DNA of 64,000 bases from Bremia lactucae (GCF_004359215.1 NC_090618.1:1712798-1776797), one strand, 5' to 3'. Shown: positions 21,527 through 33,332, counted from the stretch's first letter. Notes: generated by a model not told the origin, from the sequence alone. Program-made: numbers and translations.

Positions 21527-22250
21527 CGTGAAAGACACGGGAGTTCTGCATTAACCACTGAGAGTTCAGGAAATGCAGGAGCGCAGTAGGGGCGGGATGC
21601 CTTACTGACGCGGACTCTGAATCTACCCCTAAGTTCAGAGTTATCGACAAATGAGTGGCATAGTCCCTGAGGTCTCGAAAGTTCGGATCTTAACCCCGCT
21701 GGCCTATTTCACTCGTGTACGAGGCTATAACCATGTAATGACCTTCTCGTAGATTTGAGTTCATGCTGGGCGTCTTAGCCCTAGTGGGACTCTGGTATAG
21801 CAGCGAGCCATCATATAACCGCACTTGCCGCACTTTAAAGCAGACTTCATCTGCATTGCCCAACTTCATAGGAGTGGCATCCAGCCTTTCGGCCGACAGC
21901 TTATATCAAGCTGTCGCCGAGGCACTGTTCAAGAAATGCTTTTAACAAAGGCAATTTGGATTGCATCTTTCGTCGTCGACGGCACTTTTTTAAAAGGGCC
22001 TGTCGCGATGGGCCGTGCCGCAACCTGTTCACAAACGTGGGCATCTGAATGTGTTTCGGTATCGGACTCTCACTATGAACGCCGACAACGAGCGCATCTC
22101 CTGCACATATTCTTGCAGAGATCGCTTCGCCTGTCGCACTTCAAAGAAGCGCGCCTGCAGCAACACATCATTATTCGGGGGCTGATACATGGCGCGACTC
22201 TTTGCCTAAACGATCATACATGTAGGGAAGGCCTTTAAATCAGCCAAAAA
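21527..22250. pseudogene. Mosaic of LTR-3 family gag/protease fragments
   Basis: 21530-21710 resembles 17400-17600 reversed (GGTGGCATAGTCCCTGAGGT-type sequence), so it reads plus. From about 21760 the sequence switches to the same orientation as 17631 onwards. 21940-22240 is an inverted copy of the gag tail at 18640-18990. No continuous frame remains. Confidence 0.45.
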
Positions 22251-22289
22251 CACCAGCTAAGCCCACGCTCCGAGCGACGCGAACCTTTC

Positions 22290-22900
22290 TCCATATGTGA
22301 TAATCAAAGTTTCCTTTAAGAGTAGAGTATCATGCAAAGCTTGATGCAATCGCCAATTCTTGCGATTGCGAACCAAGACATACCATTTCATGTGGTCTGC
22401 GACGCCAGCAAATTGCAATCGGCTGTGCGTTAATGCAAAACTACACAAACGGCGCAGAGCGCGTTGTCTGCTATCAGTCATGTCAGCTTCAGCCAGCTGA
22501 ACGCAACTATCCAGTGCATGAACAGGAATTCCTTGCCATGAAATACGCGCTGGCTAAGTTTGGAGTCTATCTCTAAGGTTATAGACCATTCATTGTATAC
22601 ACGGACCATGCGTCTTTACGCACGGCTGCAAACAGTCTACATCTCTCGCAAAGAATAGCAAGATGGTTGTCTTTCTTCGCGGAGTCTAACTTTCCCGTAA
22701 ATTATAAACCAGGACGACTTAGCGTCGTCGCTGATATCCTTTCACGCCGGTCCAATTTTGAGCCGGCTGCGCAGATTAAGAGTGAGCATAAGGCCACTGT
22801 TGCAAAAATCAATAGTAAGCATAAGGCCACTCTTGCAACAATAAGTATTCCGTCATCAGCAGTACTCGGAGACGTTAGAAGAGCTTATCAAGAAGATTAG
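22290..22900 (+). pseudogene. RNase H remnant (plus)
   Basis: The plus strand reads a gypsy RNase H: FHVVCDAS, then CQLQPAERNYPVHEQEFLAM (about 22485-22545), YTDHASLRTAANSLHLSQR and VNYKPGRLSVVADILSRRS (22667-22750). Stops and a frameshift break it. No RT precedes it in this orientation. Confidence 0.6.
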
Positions 22901-23099
22901 GCTCTTAAAGGGTCGATGGGTTACCTTAGAATTCCATTCCAACAATCCTTAAAAGTATTGTCGAGATTGTGTCGATCTTCAAAAGATCGATACATAAGAC
23001 GCAATTGGTTACAGAAATTGTGTAGATCTTCAAAAGATCGATACACAAGACGCAATTGGTTACTGTATTACACAGCAGTTGCTAGCAACACACCTCGTG

Positions 23100-24400
23100 T
23101 CGTCATCCCCACCCCTTTAATAATTTGCGTCTACGCATAGCCCAGTGCTTAATCGCGTGCTCCGTTACAATCTCTGCCTGTTCAGGTAGAGTGTTGGTAG
23201 TCCGTTTCCATGGACTTCGTCTTCTAGATTCCCAACGACGAACATAAGAACAATGGAATCTTGTTTTTGTTGATCGTTCTAGCAAAATGGAAAATCCTGT
23301 TGCAGTACCGGAGGCAATCACAGCCAAAGCCTTGCTCGTGTCTTTGTTGATACGATACTACGATTTCATGGGTTACCCCGTGAGCTGGTCTCAGATCGAG
23401 ACCCCAGAATCACGGCAGAATTTTGGCAAACTGTGTTCAAATCACTTGTAACGCAATTAATAATGTCAACTTTTGATAATCCTGAAACAGTTTTTTAGAC
23501 GGAGCGTGCAAACCGTATTCTCGGAGAGATACTTCGCGGATACGTCCACTATTTTCTGAGTTGGAGCGAGTTCTAGCCGATGTTAGAATTTGCCATCAAC
23601 ATTTCAGTGCATGCCTCTACAAAGCATACACCATTTTTCGTGAATGGCTTACGCCACCCACATACTGAGTAACTCTTATTTAAGCGGGAGACGGGCTCGC
23701 TCGAGCAAAGAACCTTCTAGAACTTGCTCATCCCGCATTAGTTCTAAGGTCAATGCGAAGGATACCAGTGTTGAGTTATTTAACATTGAAGTGGACGAAC
23801 TAAGAAATAACAGTTATGCTTTTTCTGACATTGACAACGTTGCTAAAGACTCAGTATCGAAAACAATATTATTAATGCGAACGATAATATTCTCATGCTG
23901 TGGAGATCGCACTGGAAACAAAAATAAAAGCGAGTCAGCAGGTGATTTCTGTTGGCTATTTATTATCTCGGAACAGAGTTTGATTCTCTTGAGGAAGATA
24001 CCTTCTGACGAGCTGCCATTAGCTCGTTTTGAAGCGCCTGATGTGTCCTTTCGTGCGCCAGTTCATCAGTCGCAACCGTTGCACAATTTCTCAACTGGTC
24101 ACGAGAGAAATTTTCAGCTGTCACCGCTAACGCGCGGCGACAGGATCGCTTGGATCAATGTCCCCCTCAAATAGAAGGGTCTGATCCAAATCACGATGTT
24201 GATTCGGATTCGTCAAACGAGGGAAACCCGATATTTTCTCCTCCTCCACATGCATTGACGGATTCGAGTGGTGAGAAGCGTTTTCTTGTTGAAAGCTTCT
24301 CGAGCCACCGTGAGGTAAAACGAGTTATCTCGCTCGTTAACGAGGGTATCCACCCTTGCATGATAGTTGGGAACCTCGATCCCAACTAATGTTGGCCGTT
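23100..24400 (+). pseudogene. Integrase-chromodomain remnant (plus)
   Basis: Integrase traces include VFVDRSSKM (about 23260), ITAKALLVSLL (23320) and the MAYATHI region (23644). After a linker, 24150-24389 carries a proline-rich spacer and the N-terminal part of a chromodomain (GEKRFLVESFSSHREVKRV), which in chromoviruses guides integration to marked chromatin. The chromodomain is truncated after about 25 residues. Confidence 0.55.
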
Positions 24401-25539
24401 CCGGGTCTCGCTCTGTCGTACGACGAGACCCATCCTCCTCGATAGAAGGTCTATCGAGAACGAGCGCTTCCCGCGCTCATAAATCGATTGGAGGTTTGTC
24501 AATCGCTTGACGCATCTCGCAAGAGATGCGTCCTCCATTGAGGATCATTAAGGGAATATGCTTCCTTAGGGACACCACCTGGTCCCTTTATATAGCTTGG
24601 ACATGAGTCCCCCCACGAGAGGCAAGGTATGCCTGCCTCTCTAGACAAATGTTGCAGCTTATAGCGTGCACCGACTACGATCCGTTTCTCGAACCATCCA
24701 CGGACAGCATTCAGCTTGTCAAGTCAGACCTAACGGCCTATGTTTTGCACATTTCTGTACAAAGGCTGTTCAAGCATGGAACAAAGGTTTGGCATCCTTT
24801 GCCTGCTTACAAGAGCAGCACCGATCCCGGAAAAGGCATCGATGCAGAATTCCGTTTCATCCTTATCAGGCTAGTGAAGCCTGGATTAGTCAAAAAACGG
24901 AATATGATATCGATCGTTGGTCATATCAGACCAACGCATTAGGTTGCCCTTTAAAGGCAACCAATACCTCTTTTCAGGAGTGAACTTCAACGTATTGCGG
25001 CCCCTTTCCTGTTGGATCATGTTAACGTTAACGTTTACTTGGCCCTTGGGGCGGTCCCTAGAATCACTCCTTTCTACCAGCAGCACTCTTCCCTTCACAA
25101 TCACTAAGCTCTCGATGACGTATACTAAGGTCACCAGAGTGATCATCGCCCACGGAGTCATCATCAGACGACTTCCCACCAAAGAGGTCTGACTAGTTGA
25201 ACAGCCTCGTCATTACCTCTCTGGTTGTCACGTTAGAAGTCAAAGGTTTAACGGCCACGACCCCGGGTGATTTGGCGGCCATTCCAGTAGCCGCTGAGTC
25301 GGGTGATACCGGTAACTTGGACTGTCACTTACAATTTGTCTTGCAGGTGACTTGTCACTGTCACTTACAATGTCATTAACAGATGACATCTTCCAGTCAC
25401 CTTCAATGGAGTAGAAGTGACGTATTGCCGACAGTAAACGCATTAGCGTCTACTGAAACATTTTCATTACCAACAGCTGCACTGATCCGTGCAGCTGCCA
25501 GCTATGAGGCCTCACGGACCACGCGCACATACTTATTTG
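24401..25539. other. Unassigned sequence between element pieces
   Basis: Only short overlapping frames occur on both strands (for example 24649-24942 plus, 24886-25182 minus). The minus strand has a gag-like acidic run (SSDDDSVGDDHSGDLS) near 25110-25160. A short repeat with TGTCACTTACAATG units lies near 25320-25375. No gene is supported. Confidence 0.35.
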
Positions 25540-25619
25540 TCGCCACATTGACTTTGGTCAAGGTTGGCTTATTCTATCCACGATACCCACCCAATTAGAG
25601 GGATCTTCTTGTTCAAGGA

Positions 25620-26456
25620 GGGGGGGGACTCGCAGGAGCAAAACCAGCTCTAGATCATGTTCATCCCGCGTCGAAATTACCGACGACGCAACTGATGCCG
25701 ATGCCGAAGCAATCGACATCGAAAGAGAGAAACTCAGCAATAGTGATGAAAACCATTGTAGACAAAACAAAGGAGTTTGCAAAGGAATTGCTGCTGGCTC
25801 GAGAATCAGTGGTCCGTTTCGTACAGGATTCCATTGCTAACGCAGTGAACCAGAGCAAATGTTCTTTCATTCAAAATTAATGACCTAGCACTACTCTTTA
25901 CGGTAAACATACCTAACGCGTCGTCACAAATGTGAGTAGTATTAAGCTACTACCCAAGTTCATTGGGCCATTCCGTGTACTGCATCGCAGAAGCGTACAC
26001 AATAGAATTGCCACGAAGGATGCGAACGCATCCTACATTTTACGTTGGTCGGATCCGCCCGAACCATCAGTACGCGGTTTCTTCCGCGGATGGATCTGAC
26101 CACTCCTGTCACAAATTTTTTAAAAAAATTGTGGTCACGACCCAGACTCTCATGTTGAGTATGGGGATTCTCATGCCGAATCCGAAGTTCCTCGAAATCG
26201 CGATGAGGTGACGACAGCTCGTCACGAAGAGCATGATATTTTTGTTCGTACTCCAACATTGAGTACGCACTTTTCGAGCGGTCTTCCAACCGTTCGATAC
26301 GGTGAGTCTACACCTTATGTTCCAACGAGTGACGCTTGCAATAAAAAAATTAAAATGATGGTTCTGACCAGTCAGCTTTGTTATCACTTAAGTGGTATTA
26401 TAGTGATCACTCTATTCAATGACAGGCAGAGCGATTGTCGTTTAAGGAGGGGGTGA
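25620..26456 (+). pseudogene. Pol 3' end: integrase linker and C-terminal motif
   Basis: 25695-25880 encodes the conserved linker (KELLALARE-like, RFVQDSIANAVN). About 25940-26090 encodes LLPKFIGPFRVLHRR then RTHPTFYVGRIRPNHQY, the integrase C-terminal motif of this family, across a frameshift. It ends at a polypurine run and the LTR-1 at 26457, so this is the genuine 3' end of an element whose 5' part is lost. Confidence 0.65.
26440..26456 (+). promoter_or_regulatory. Polypurine tract before LTR-1
   Basis: AAGGAGGGGGTGA lies directly upstream of the LTR-1 start and is the expected primer site for plus-strand synthesis. The first TGTA of the LTR is damaged to TGA. Confidence 0.6.
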
Positions 26457-26870
26457 TGAACGGGGTGTATCGTTACATTAAATTAAGACTCCAAGATTGA
26501 TAATATGTATTATCCAAAAGGTAGATAATATTTTGGGAATATTACTTTACATCGTAACATTCGAGAAGCTTGCTCATTGGTAGATATAGGCCTATACATC
26601 TACTTGTTCCGCGGTTTAGTCAGAGAGTCAAATAAGACTTTATTACATGTTTTGTATTAGTATATATTTAAGTTAGTAGAGAATAGATAAAAATAGAGAA
26701 CTTGATTATATAATACAATTTACGTTTAGCCCTCTTTAAACAAGGGTTTTAAAGAGAGTCTTCCTCTACACGTAATAGTGTACGTGAAGCGACGTGTGGC
26801 AATACTTGCACTGAAGCAGTGCAAAGTGGACTTGTAATAAAGCAGTACAAGTCAGCCGTGCCCCGTTACA
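26457..26870 (+). repeat. LTR-1, 414 bp (3' LTR)
   Basis: It matches the copy at 8029 from ACGGGGTGTATCGTTACA through GTGCCCCGTTACA. A polypurine tract precedes it and non-element sequence follows, so it is a 3' LTR. Confidence 0.85.
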
Positions 26871-27842
26871 ATCTTAGCAAAATTGACGTTGTGACGTTGC
26901 GCAGTAAGCCGAGATTATACGTGCGTTCCCGGAGAATGAGCTCGCGTTTCATCAACTGGATGTAACAATTCGCCAAGTTCGATCTTTTCAATGGCCTTGC
27001 GAGAATTATAGTTGACTTAACAAGTCCAATTGGTGACTGCAGGTAATTTGTTCTGACAGCAGATTCTTCAGTGAATTATTAATCTATTATGTGCTTAAAT
27101 GCTGTTTTTATTTTTGCGCGACTGGTTCAATTTGCAGGAAAATGAGTAGGGTATGTTTCAAAATAAGAAACGATGTAGCAATCGGAGGTAATATGTCTGT
27201 GCCAATAGTTAAAGCGTCTGTGGCAATAGTCAAAACGTCTATGGCAAATGGTCGCACCTAAAGTAAAACTGTTGCTGTTTGATATAAGTCCTACCTTCTT
27301 GTAGTCCTGATTTCAATCTATTATTTGACTATCACGTATAGCAACTCATTGCTCACCACCTATATTGCGCGTATAGTCGGACTAGGTATGATGCCTATAT
27401 AAACCAATAAATCAGACTTGTCACGTTACTGCTACACTAGATTATGCGTGGTAATACTGACAAAATTATCCATACTAATAATATTCTTTATTATTTCACT
27501 TTCAAGGTATCATAATTATGTAGAAGGCTACCGCTATACCATCATATGGTCATTTATGCCGACTGTCACATCAACGGCATCATAGCAGTGATGCATTCAA
27601 TTTTCGAAAATAAAGTATGACCAATGTTGAGAGTTTTGTAATAATAGATGTAGTTGTTGTCATCTGTGTCGACAAGTTGTAATCGTTAAATATCGTCCAC
27701 GTTATGCTGGAGCTCCAACGTTTGGACAAGCAAGCACGAGCTTTACACAAAGTATCAATAAGATATACTTGTCTCACACGAAGCAATAGATTCGAAAACA
27801 ATTACGCTCATTCATCAAGTAAGCTGAAAATCTATTAGACTG
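26871..27842. other. Non-element spacer
   Basis: About 970 bp with no supported gene. It holds a three-unit 21-bp tandem repeat (27195-27258) and a TATATAAA box-like string near 27395. The frames present are short and unlike known proteins. Confidence 0.5.
27195..27258. repeat. 21-bp tandem repeat, three units
   Basis: Units begin at 27195, 27216 and 27237 with consensus GTCTGTGGCAATAGTCAAAAC; the last unit ends in GGTCGCACC. A four-unit relative with the same terminal TCGCACC lies at 51398-51480. Confidence 0.75.
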
Positions 27843-28324
27843 TGTTACGGGGCACCTCTTTCACTAGCACTAATCAGTAATAGTTAGTTTTGCACTGATT
27901 ACAGAGTAGGAGAGGTATCTCGAAAAACTTCACGTACACAAAGGTACAAAGGAAAGTTTCTATGAAGCTAAGGGTCTAGAATAAGGATTTATAATCGATA
28001 AAAATTAAACTGTATCAATATATTAGTCTTATACATAACGATCTTCTCTCTACTACTGAAGTTATTATATTAATATCAAACCAGGTATGGCGCCTCCTTG
28101 CATTGATTTAGACTTGAATCAACCAATCAATAGAGCTAATGGCTTATTGCATCAATAACACCCAATTTGGTAATATTGGAACTATTTAAGTCAAAATTAA
28201 TATATATAATAATAGAAGTACAGAATAAATTTTGTACTTCTTTACCTATTTCCTCTCATTGAAAATAATAATAATTATTCATCTTGAAGGAAATATTACT
28301 CATGTAACGGGACACCCCGTTACA
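27843..28324 (-). repeat. LTR-2, 482 bp (3' LTR of A4)
   Basis: The minus strand begins TGTAACGGGGTGTCCCG and ends GGTGCCCCGTAACA. The sequence to its right on the plus strand (CAACCCCTCCCCCCTTAACC) is a polypurine tract when read on the minus strand, confirming this as the 3' LTR. Confidence 0.8.
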
Positions 28325-28343
28325 TCAACCCCTCCCCCCTTAA
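28325..28343 (-). promoter_or_regulatory. Polypurine tract of A4
   Basis: The minus strand reads AAGGGGGGAGGGGTTGA directly upstream of the LTR-2 start, the usual plus-strand primer position. Confidence 0.65.
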
Positions 28344-28479
28344 CCAACACTCACTATAGTGACTGATGTAGAGTGGCAGGCAATGCTATTCTGTATTTCC
28401 CTGAAATTTTGCATTATTGGTTTTAATCAGAATGCCGATTTTATTTGCATTATTGATTGATTCGATAATCAGTAAAACC

Positions 28480-29110
28480 TCGCTCCAATATTACGATTGG
28501 ACGTAACCTGGAAGTATCTCTTCGAGGACGCGATTGACGCGTCCCATCTGACCACGGATGATTAATAGCTGACACAGTCAGCCTTGTTCCGGGAGCTCGG
28601 AACACGGAGTGCCAAATTCCGCCGTGAACCGTGGATCTCTATCGGAGACCAATTCACGGGGTAAACCGTGGAGTTTGAATACCGTGTCGAGAAAGACACG
28701 GGCACAGCCTCGAGCCGTGATTGACTCTTATGCTGCAGAAAGATGTACCATCTTGCTATCTGTCTACAAAAACAAGGATTCCGTTGGTTCCAGATGCCCA
28801 CTTGTTGGAGCATTGTGACACTCATACATGATGCGCAAGCGCAAATCATTGTGAGTTGGGACGACGACACGTGGAGTGTCGCCGGCATCGGCTGCGTAAT
28901 ACAATAAGCCTTTACGTGTATCGATCGGTGGGCGATCGATATAACGCCGATAAGTCTTTAAAAGATTTATCGGATGGATTCATTAAATGATCCATTAAAC
29001 ATAGAAGGTCCTTATCTTCTTTGTAGGCTTTCTTTATGTCATCAACTAAGGTTGATGACGGAACACTAGTAGTGAGTGTTGCGACAGTAGATTATTTACA
29101 CTGTTGGAGT
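28480..29110 (-). pseudogene. A4 integrase remnant
   Basis: Minus-strand sequence matches A5 integrase (46250-46930): the DFVFG-to-SDRDP region is recognisable at DNA level (for example GACCAATTCACGGGGTAAACCGTGG near 28646-28670, the reverse of the LPRELVSDRDP coding). It is truncated before the DNA-binding tail, with no chromodomain. Frames are broken. Confidence 0.55.
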
Positions 29111-29132
29111 GCACTGCTGACTCGAAATCGGG

Positions 29133-30376
29133 TCAGCGTGATAACGCATCAGCGACAAAATTAAGTCGTCCTGGTTTATAATCTACGGAAAAATTATACT
29201 CCCCGAAGAAGGATAGCCACCTCGCCATTCTTTGCGAGAGGTGTCGGCTATTTACGGCCGCGCGAAACGACGCATGGACCGTATATACGGTATACGGTCT
29301 ATCTCCGAGGAGATGGACCCTAATAAATAATAAATTTAGCCAGTGCATATTTCATAGCAAGGAGTTCCTTGTCATGCACTAGGTAATTGCGTTCAGCTGA
29401 TGCAGCTGACCCGATTGATAACGGACGACGCGCTCCGCGCCGTCCGGATCGTATTGCGTTAGCGCACAGCCGATAGCGAAATCGCTGGCGTCACAGACCA
29501 CATGGAATGATCTGTCTTGATCTACAATCGTCAGCTTTGCTTGATACCTTCAAAGGAACGCTGACAATCAGCTTTAATATCCATTTCTCGTCTATTTCAA
29601 GAGACGAGAGAGATGAACTGTCATCTCGGCATAATTGCTTGAGTACTTGTGCAAGTACGCTGCTAGCCCAAGGAACTTTCTTAGTCCCTTAACATCGACT
29701 GGAAATGGCCAGTCGATAGTTGCCTTGGTCTTTTTGAAATCAGGGCGCCCGCCGCGTTTACCGACAATGCACTCAAGAAGTGGTATTTTGCTTGCAGCGA
29801 ATATACACTTCTTGAAATTCGCGTACCACTCATGCTTTCGCATAAGTGTAAGAACTGACGAACGTGAGTTTTATGAACTTCCACGTCCATCCTTTCGTCC
29901 ATAGCCGGGCTATGGAAGAATACATCGTCAAAATAAGTGTGTGCGAATTCTCGCACTGGTCTCAATAGATTCGTTACGCATTTGTTGAATGTTGCAGGGT
30001 CGTTACTAAGCCCCTGAGGCATTACTAGCCATTCCCAGAGCATCCCACTGGGAATGCTCGCTGCTGCGTACGGATGTCCCGTTCACACATAAAAATCTGA
30101 TAAAATTCATTCATCAGATCCATAGATGAACAGAAAGTACTCTTAGGTTTACCGTCTGTGATTACGTTTTTTCTAGGTATCGGCGTTTGAGCCGGTACTG
30201 TTGCAGCATTCAGTTTATTGAATTCGGCACTATCTGCCACCCTCCTGTTGCCTTTCGCACACAGGAGGTCGGAGAGCTATGTGGGATGGTTGACTTCCTT
30301 CCATGGCCCGCTTTTACTCGATCGGTACAGAATTTATCGATCGCAAGTACTTGTCCACGAGGCAGTGGTCACTGCT
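29133..30376 (-). pseudogene. A4 RT and RNase H
   Basis: RT: 30043-29681 encodes MLWEWLVMPQGLSNDPATFN and, 17 residues on, TYFDDVFFHS, so the catalytic YFDD motif (residues 37-40 of this piece) is intact. 29843-29592 encodes the connection region (GLRKFLGLAAYLHKYSSNYA). RNase H: 29348-29133 encodes HLSQRMARWLSFFGEYNFSV and DYKPGRLNFVADALSR. Upstream RT (30240-30025) still reads SSMDLMNEFYQIF. Frameshifts lie between all pieces. The 29861-31311 stretch is nearly identical to A5. Confidence 0.7.
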
Positions 30377-31120
30377 TCATGACACAATACTTCGAGCCCG
30401 GTTTGAGATCGATCTCATGTCGATTGCCTTTATCCTTAGGCAACTCGCATGGAACTGCTTCAGGAAATACATTTCTGAATTCCAATAAATTCTTGTATAA
30501 AGGATTTGTATTAAGTGACTCCCAGGATTGAGTGGTATCTCTCTCAATCGAGTCTCCGCATCGAGGACACTTTCGTCCATCGATGAGCTGCTGAGAACCC
30601 GTTCGTTCTCTGCAAAAATTACCGCTGACCGAATGTCGGTTACATAATCGTCCTCTTTGACGAGTATGCTGATCCGCTTGATTTTACCACCATGCAGATC
30701 TCTCAAGAAATGCTTGGGTTCTAGGGTTGGTAATTGATTTATCTCCGAAGTTGAATTCGGAGGCGCATACAGATCAAGAGTGTAAGCGCCTACTCTTGAT
30801 CCGTCATTAACAAGAAATTTAATGTCTCGGTTACTTCTTGGACTCCTTTTCCACAGGCTGCCGAGGGATCAATCTCTCGGGATACTGAAGACTAGCCACT
30901 TTAGCATTAACTATTTGAGGAGGTTCCTTATCAAGTACGTAGGGATTTATTCCCTCAACATCTTCTGACTGTGATTGCGCTATTACAGTCGGGTCCTCTG
31001 CGGTTGACTCTCTACTCGACCTAGGAGCATTGTGTTGTCCCTTTTGAACAGCTGGTATATTCCTTGAATGTCGTCCGCTAGGCGTACATTCTTGTCGCAA
31101 TTCACTCGACTTATCCAAGT
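30377..31120 (-). pseudogene. A4 protease-RT linker
   Basis: Frames 30706-30377 (RDLHGGKIKRISILVKEDDY) and 31118-30831 (MDKSSELRQECTPSGRHSRN) form the variable linker between protease and RT. They are identical in protein sequence to the A5 frames at 48259-47930 and 48671-48384. Confidence 0.6.
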
Positions 31121-31645
31121 GGTGGACCTTCGGCGCTGCCTATGCATTTGCACAGCCGCAGCTGACTCCACAATGTGATTGGTAATCACACTGTGATCTT
31201 GTGCAGTTGTACTAACGACCGTACCACAAGTGAGGCCATCGCACTCACTCGTAGTACATCCACACGCTTGTGGACGCTCCAAGACGTTCATCAGATGGCC
31301 ATCTGATGAACAAGTGGCAGGCATCTTTACGGATCGATGCTGCCAGCTGATCCTTGGCTCGTATTTTCTGAGCCAAGGTAAACCTAAGATGACATTAAAT
31401 TTGTTATCCAAATCCAGTACGATGTGATTATCATCGTACTGTAAATCTTTATACGTGTAGTGACATTTCACTACGCGTTTCATTACTTTTATCAATGCGC
31501 CTGTCGCTAGACGCACCGTCATCCTCGTTAGAGGGATGTCGCGCTCAACATATTTGAGCCCACGACCCTCTAGCGACTGGCGACGAATGAAGTTATTCGA
31601 CGCTCCACAGTCCAATAGGGCTCCAAGTGACATATCATTTGTCAC
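30983..31645 (-). CDS. A4 protease ORF
   Basis: A 220-codon open frame. The active site reads LLDCGASNNFIRRQSLEGRG near residue 10, again with DCGA, and FNVILGLPWLRKYEPRISWQ follows about 70 residues later. It is part of a dead polyprotein: upstream gag is frameshifted. Function in the element would be Gag-Pol processing. Confidence 0.6.
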   Translation of the reverse strand: MTNDMSLGALLDCGASNNFIRRQSLEGRGLKYVERDIPLTRMTVRLATGALIKVMKRVVKCHYTYKDLQYDDNHIVLDLDNKFNVILGLPWLRKYEPRISWQHRSVKMPATCSSDGHLMNVLERPQACGCTTSECDGLTCGTVVSTTAQDHSVITNHIVESAAAVQMHRQRRRSTTWISRVNCDKNVRLADDIQGIYQLFKRDNTMLLGRVESQPQRTRL

Positions 31646-32880
31646 TTTTGACTTTTAAGGTGATGAGGGATACCTCATCGCCAGGTGCAGAGACACATAA
31701 TGATTATGTGTCTGGAGCAACTTTAGTCAAGAGATTTGCAAATTCTCTTGATGTTGCTGGATCAGTAGGGCGTTGCGCCCCTATTGAGCCCGACCGTTTT
31801 TTTAAGGTCCGCCTCGCTGCTGTGATTTCGCAACAACGTCGGACCCGTGACCGTTGCCCTTTTTGCATTAGGTCCATATTTATGGTCAGTACCTCTCGGT
31901 ACTGGGCGTGAAGCACTACGATTATTAGCATAGTGTCCTAACTTTTGACAGCGATTGCATTTTTCTGCAATCGCTTGTTGTTTGAAAAGCGAGGTCTCTC
32001 GCTTTCGATGTAAGAGAGGTCCATGTGCTCTGGACTTCCTAAATCGTGTCGTCATGGAGGACGATACGATGACGAACTAGCTTAAGCCTGTCTCAAGCTT
32101 AAAATCCTTCTATTCCGCAACGGATGTTGCTTCTTGAAGCGTATCCAGTCCCAAGCGGAACAGGTGGGTCTTTACGGGACCATCCGTAAGACCTTGCATG
32201 AACACCGTAATCAACGTGTGTTCTTGGACTATGTTATTTGTTATACAACTCGCTAAGAGTCGTATGTGCTGAAAATATGCGTGAACATCACGCTTGCCTT
32301 GCTTAAGTTTCAGAAGCTCTGAACGAGCTCTGAACTCAGCCCTTGGCGGTTCAAACGTCTGTTTGAGCCGGGCTTTAAAAGCCTATAGCGACCCAAAGAC
32401 GTATGGGTCGCGCAACGTAAGGCTCAATGCCCAAGTTTTGGAGCGACCTGCCTAATCTGATTGAGCGAATGCGACTTGCATTTGCTCGTCGACGATGTGA
32501 CGTGCCCTTAATGCATCGTCCAACTCGACAAACCATCTCAAGAGAGAGTCTTCTTCGACTCCCCTATACTTAGAGATGTCAATCTTTCAGGTTTCCGGAC
32601 GACGCGTGTGCGTCATCCCAGGTACAGGGTTCTGTACTTGTTGTAACCTCAACAATTCTGCCTGTTGAGAGCCTTGCGGATTAAGCAAGGCTACCTTCTC
32701 CTTCGCCTCGTCATGTTCATGTGTATGAACTTGGCGATGATAAATAGAGGGCATCTTTGTCAAAATCGGACAGCATGGCCAAGATGGCATCGTTCCCTAC
32801 GGTCGAACTCATTCGTTTGACCGCACTCCTTTCTATGTCACTTAGAAAGGAGTAGCTATCACGCGAAACGGACGAACTAC
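31646..32880 (-). pseudogene. A4 gag
   Basis: Minus-strand gag homologous to A5 gag: LSDIERSAVKRMSSTVGNDA (near 32840), the PETLKD region (32600) and a zinc knuckle reading CNRCQKLGHYANNR (about 31965), whose last cysteine is lost. Multiple stops and frameshifts. Confidence 0.6.
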
Positions 32881-32883
32881 AAA

Positions 32884-32892
32884 GTGCTACCA
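32884..32892 (-). promoter_or_regulatory. Primer-binding site of A4
   Basis: The minus strand reads TGGTAGCAC two bases after the LTR-1 end. It is the same core as in D1 (38768-38776), D2 (59510-59518) and A5 (50395-50403). Confidence 0.6.
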
Positions 32893-32894
32893 GG

Positions 32895-33332
32895 TGTAAC
32901 GGAGCACTACTGACTTGTACTGTTTCAATAAAAGTCCACTTCGCACTGCCTCGGTGCGAGTGGTGCCTCACGTCAGTTCACGCACCTAGTACGTGCAAAG
33001 GAAGACTCTCTTTATAGCACTTGCTTAAAAGAGGTTGATAAAACCGTATTTAATATAATTAAGTTCTTCTGCTTCTGTCTATTAAGTACTAAATTAATTT
33101 TAAACTAATACAAAACATGTAATGAAGTCTTATCTGTCTTTTTCTTTTGCGTGCGTCCAGCGCTGACTGGACCGCGGAGAAAGTAGATATAATGGTGTAT
33201 ATCTACCAATAGATAAGCTTTTAGGAAATTACCACGTAAAGATATATTCTCCAAATATTCTCTACCTTTTAGATAATATACAATTAACAACCTTAAAGTG
33301 TTAATTTTCTTGTAACGATACACCCCGTTACA
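32895..33332 (-). repeat. LTR-1, 438 bp (5' LTR of A4)
   Basis: The minus strand begins TGTAACGGGGTGTATCGTTA and ends GTGCTCCGTTACA. It is collinear with the copy at 50406-50843. Confidence 0.85.

Larger units (their letters stand above)
27843..33332 (-). mobile_element. Element A4: near full-length but dead Ty3/gypsy element
   Basis: Minus orientation, 5.5 kb. 5' LTR-1 (32895-33332), primer site, gag, protease, RT, RNase H, partial integrase, polypurine tract and 3' LTR-2 (27843-28324). The two LTRs are of different families and the integrase tail and chromodomain are missing, so the element is chimeric. Frames are broken throughout. Confidence 0.75.

Noticed and set aside
27195..27258. CRISPR-like array
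   Set aside because: Units are direct tandem 21-mers without spacers, in a eukaryotic context.
30187..30531. Plus-strand frames in A4 (and identical ones at 47740-48084)
   Set aside because: Antisense to RT and linker coding. Their duplication only reflects the shared A4/A5 tract.
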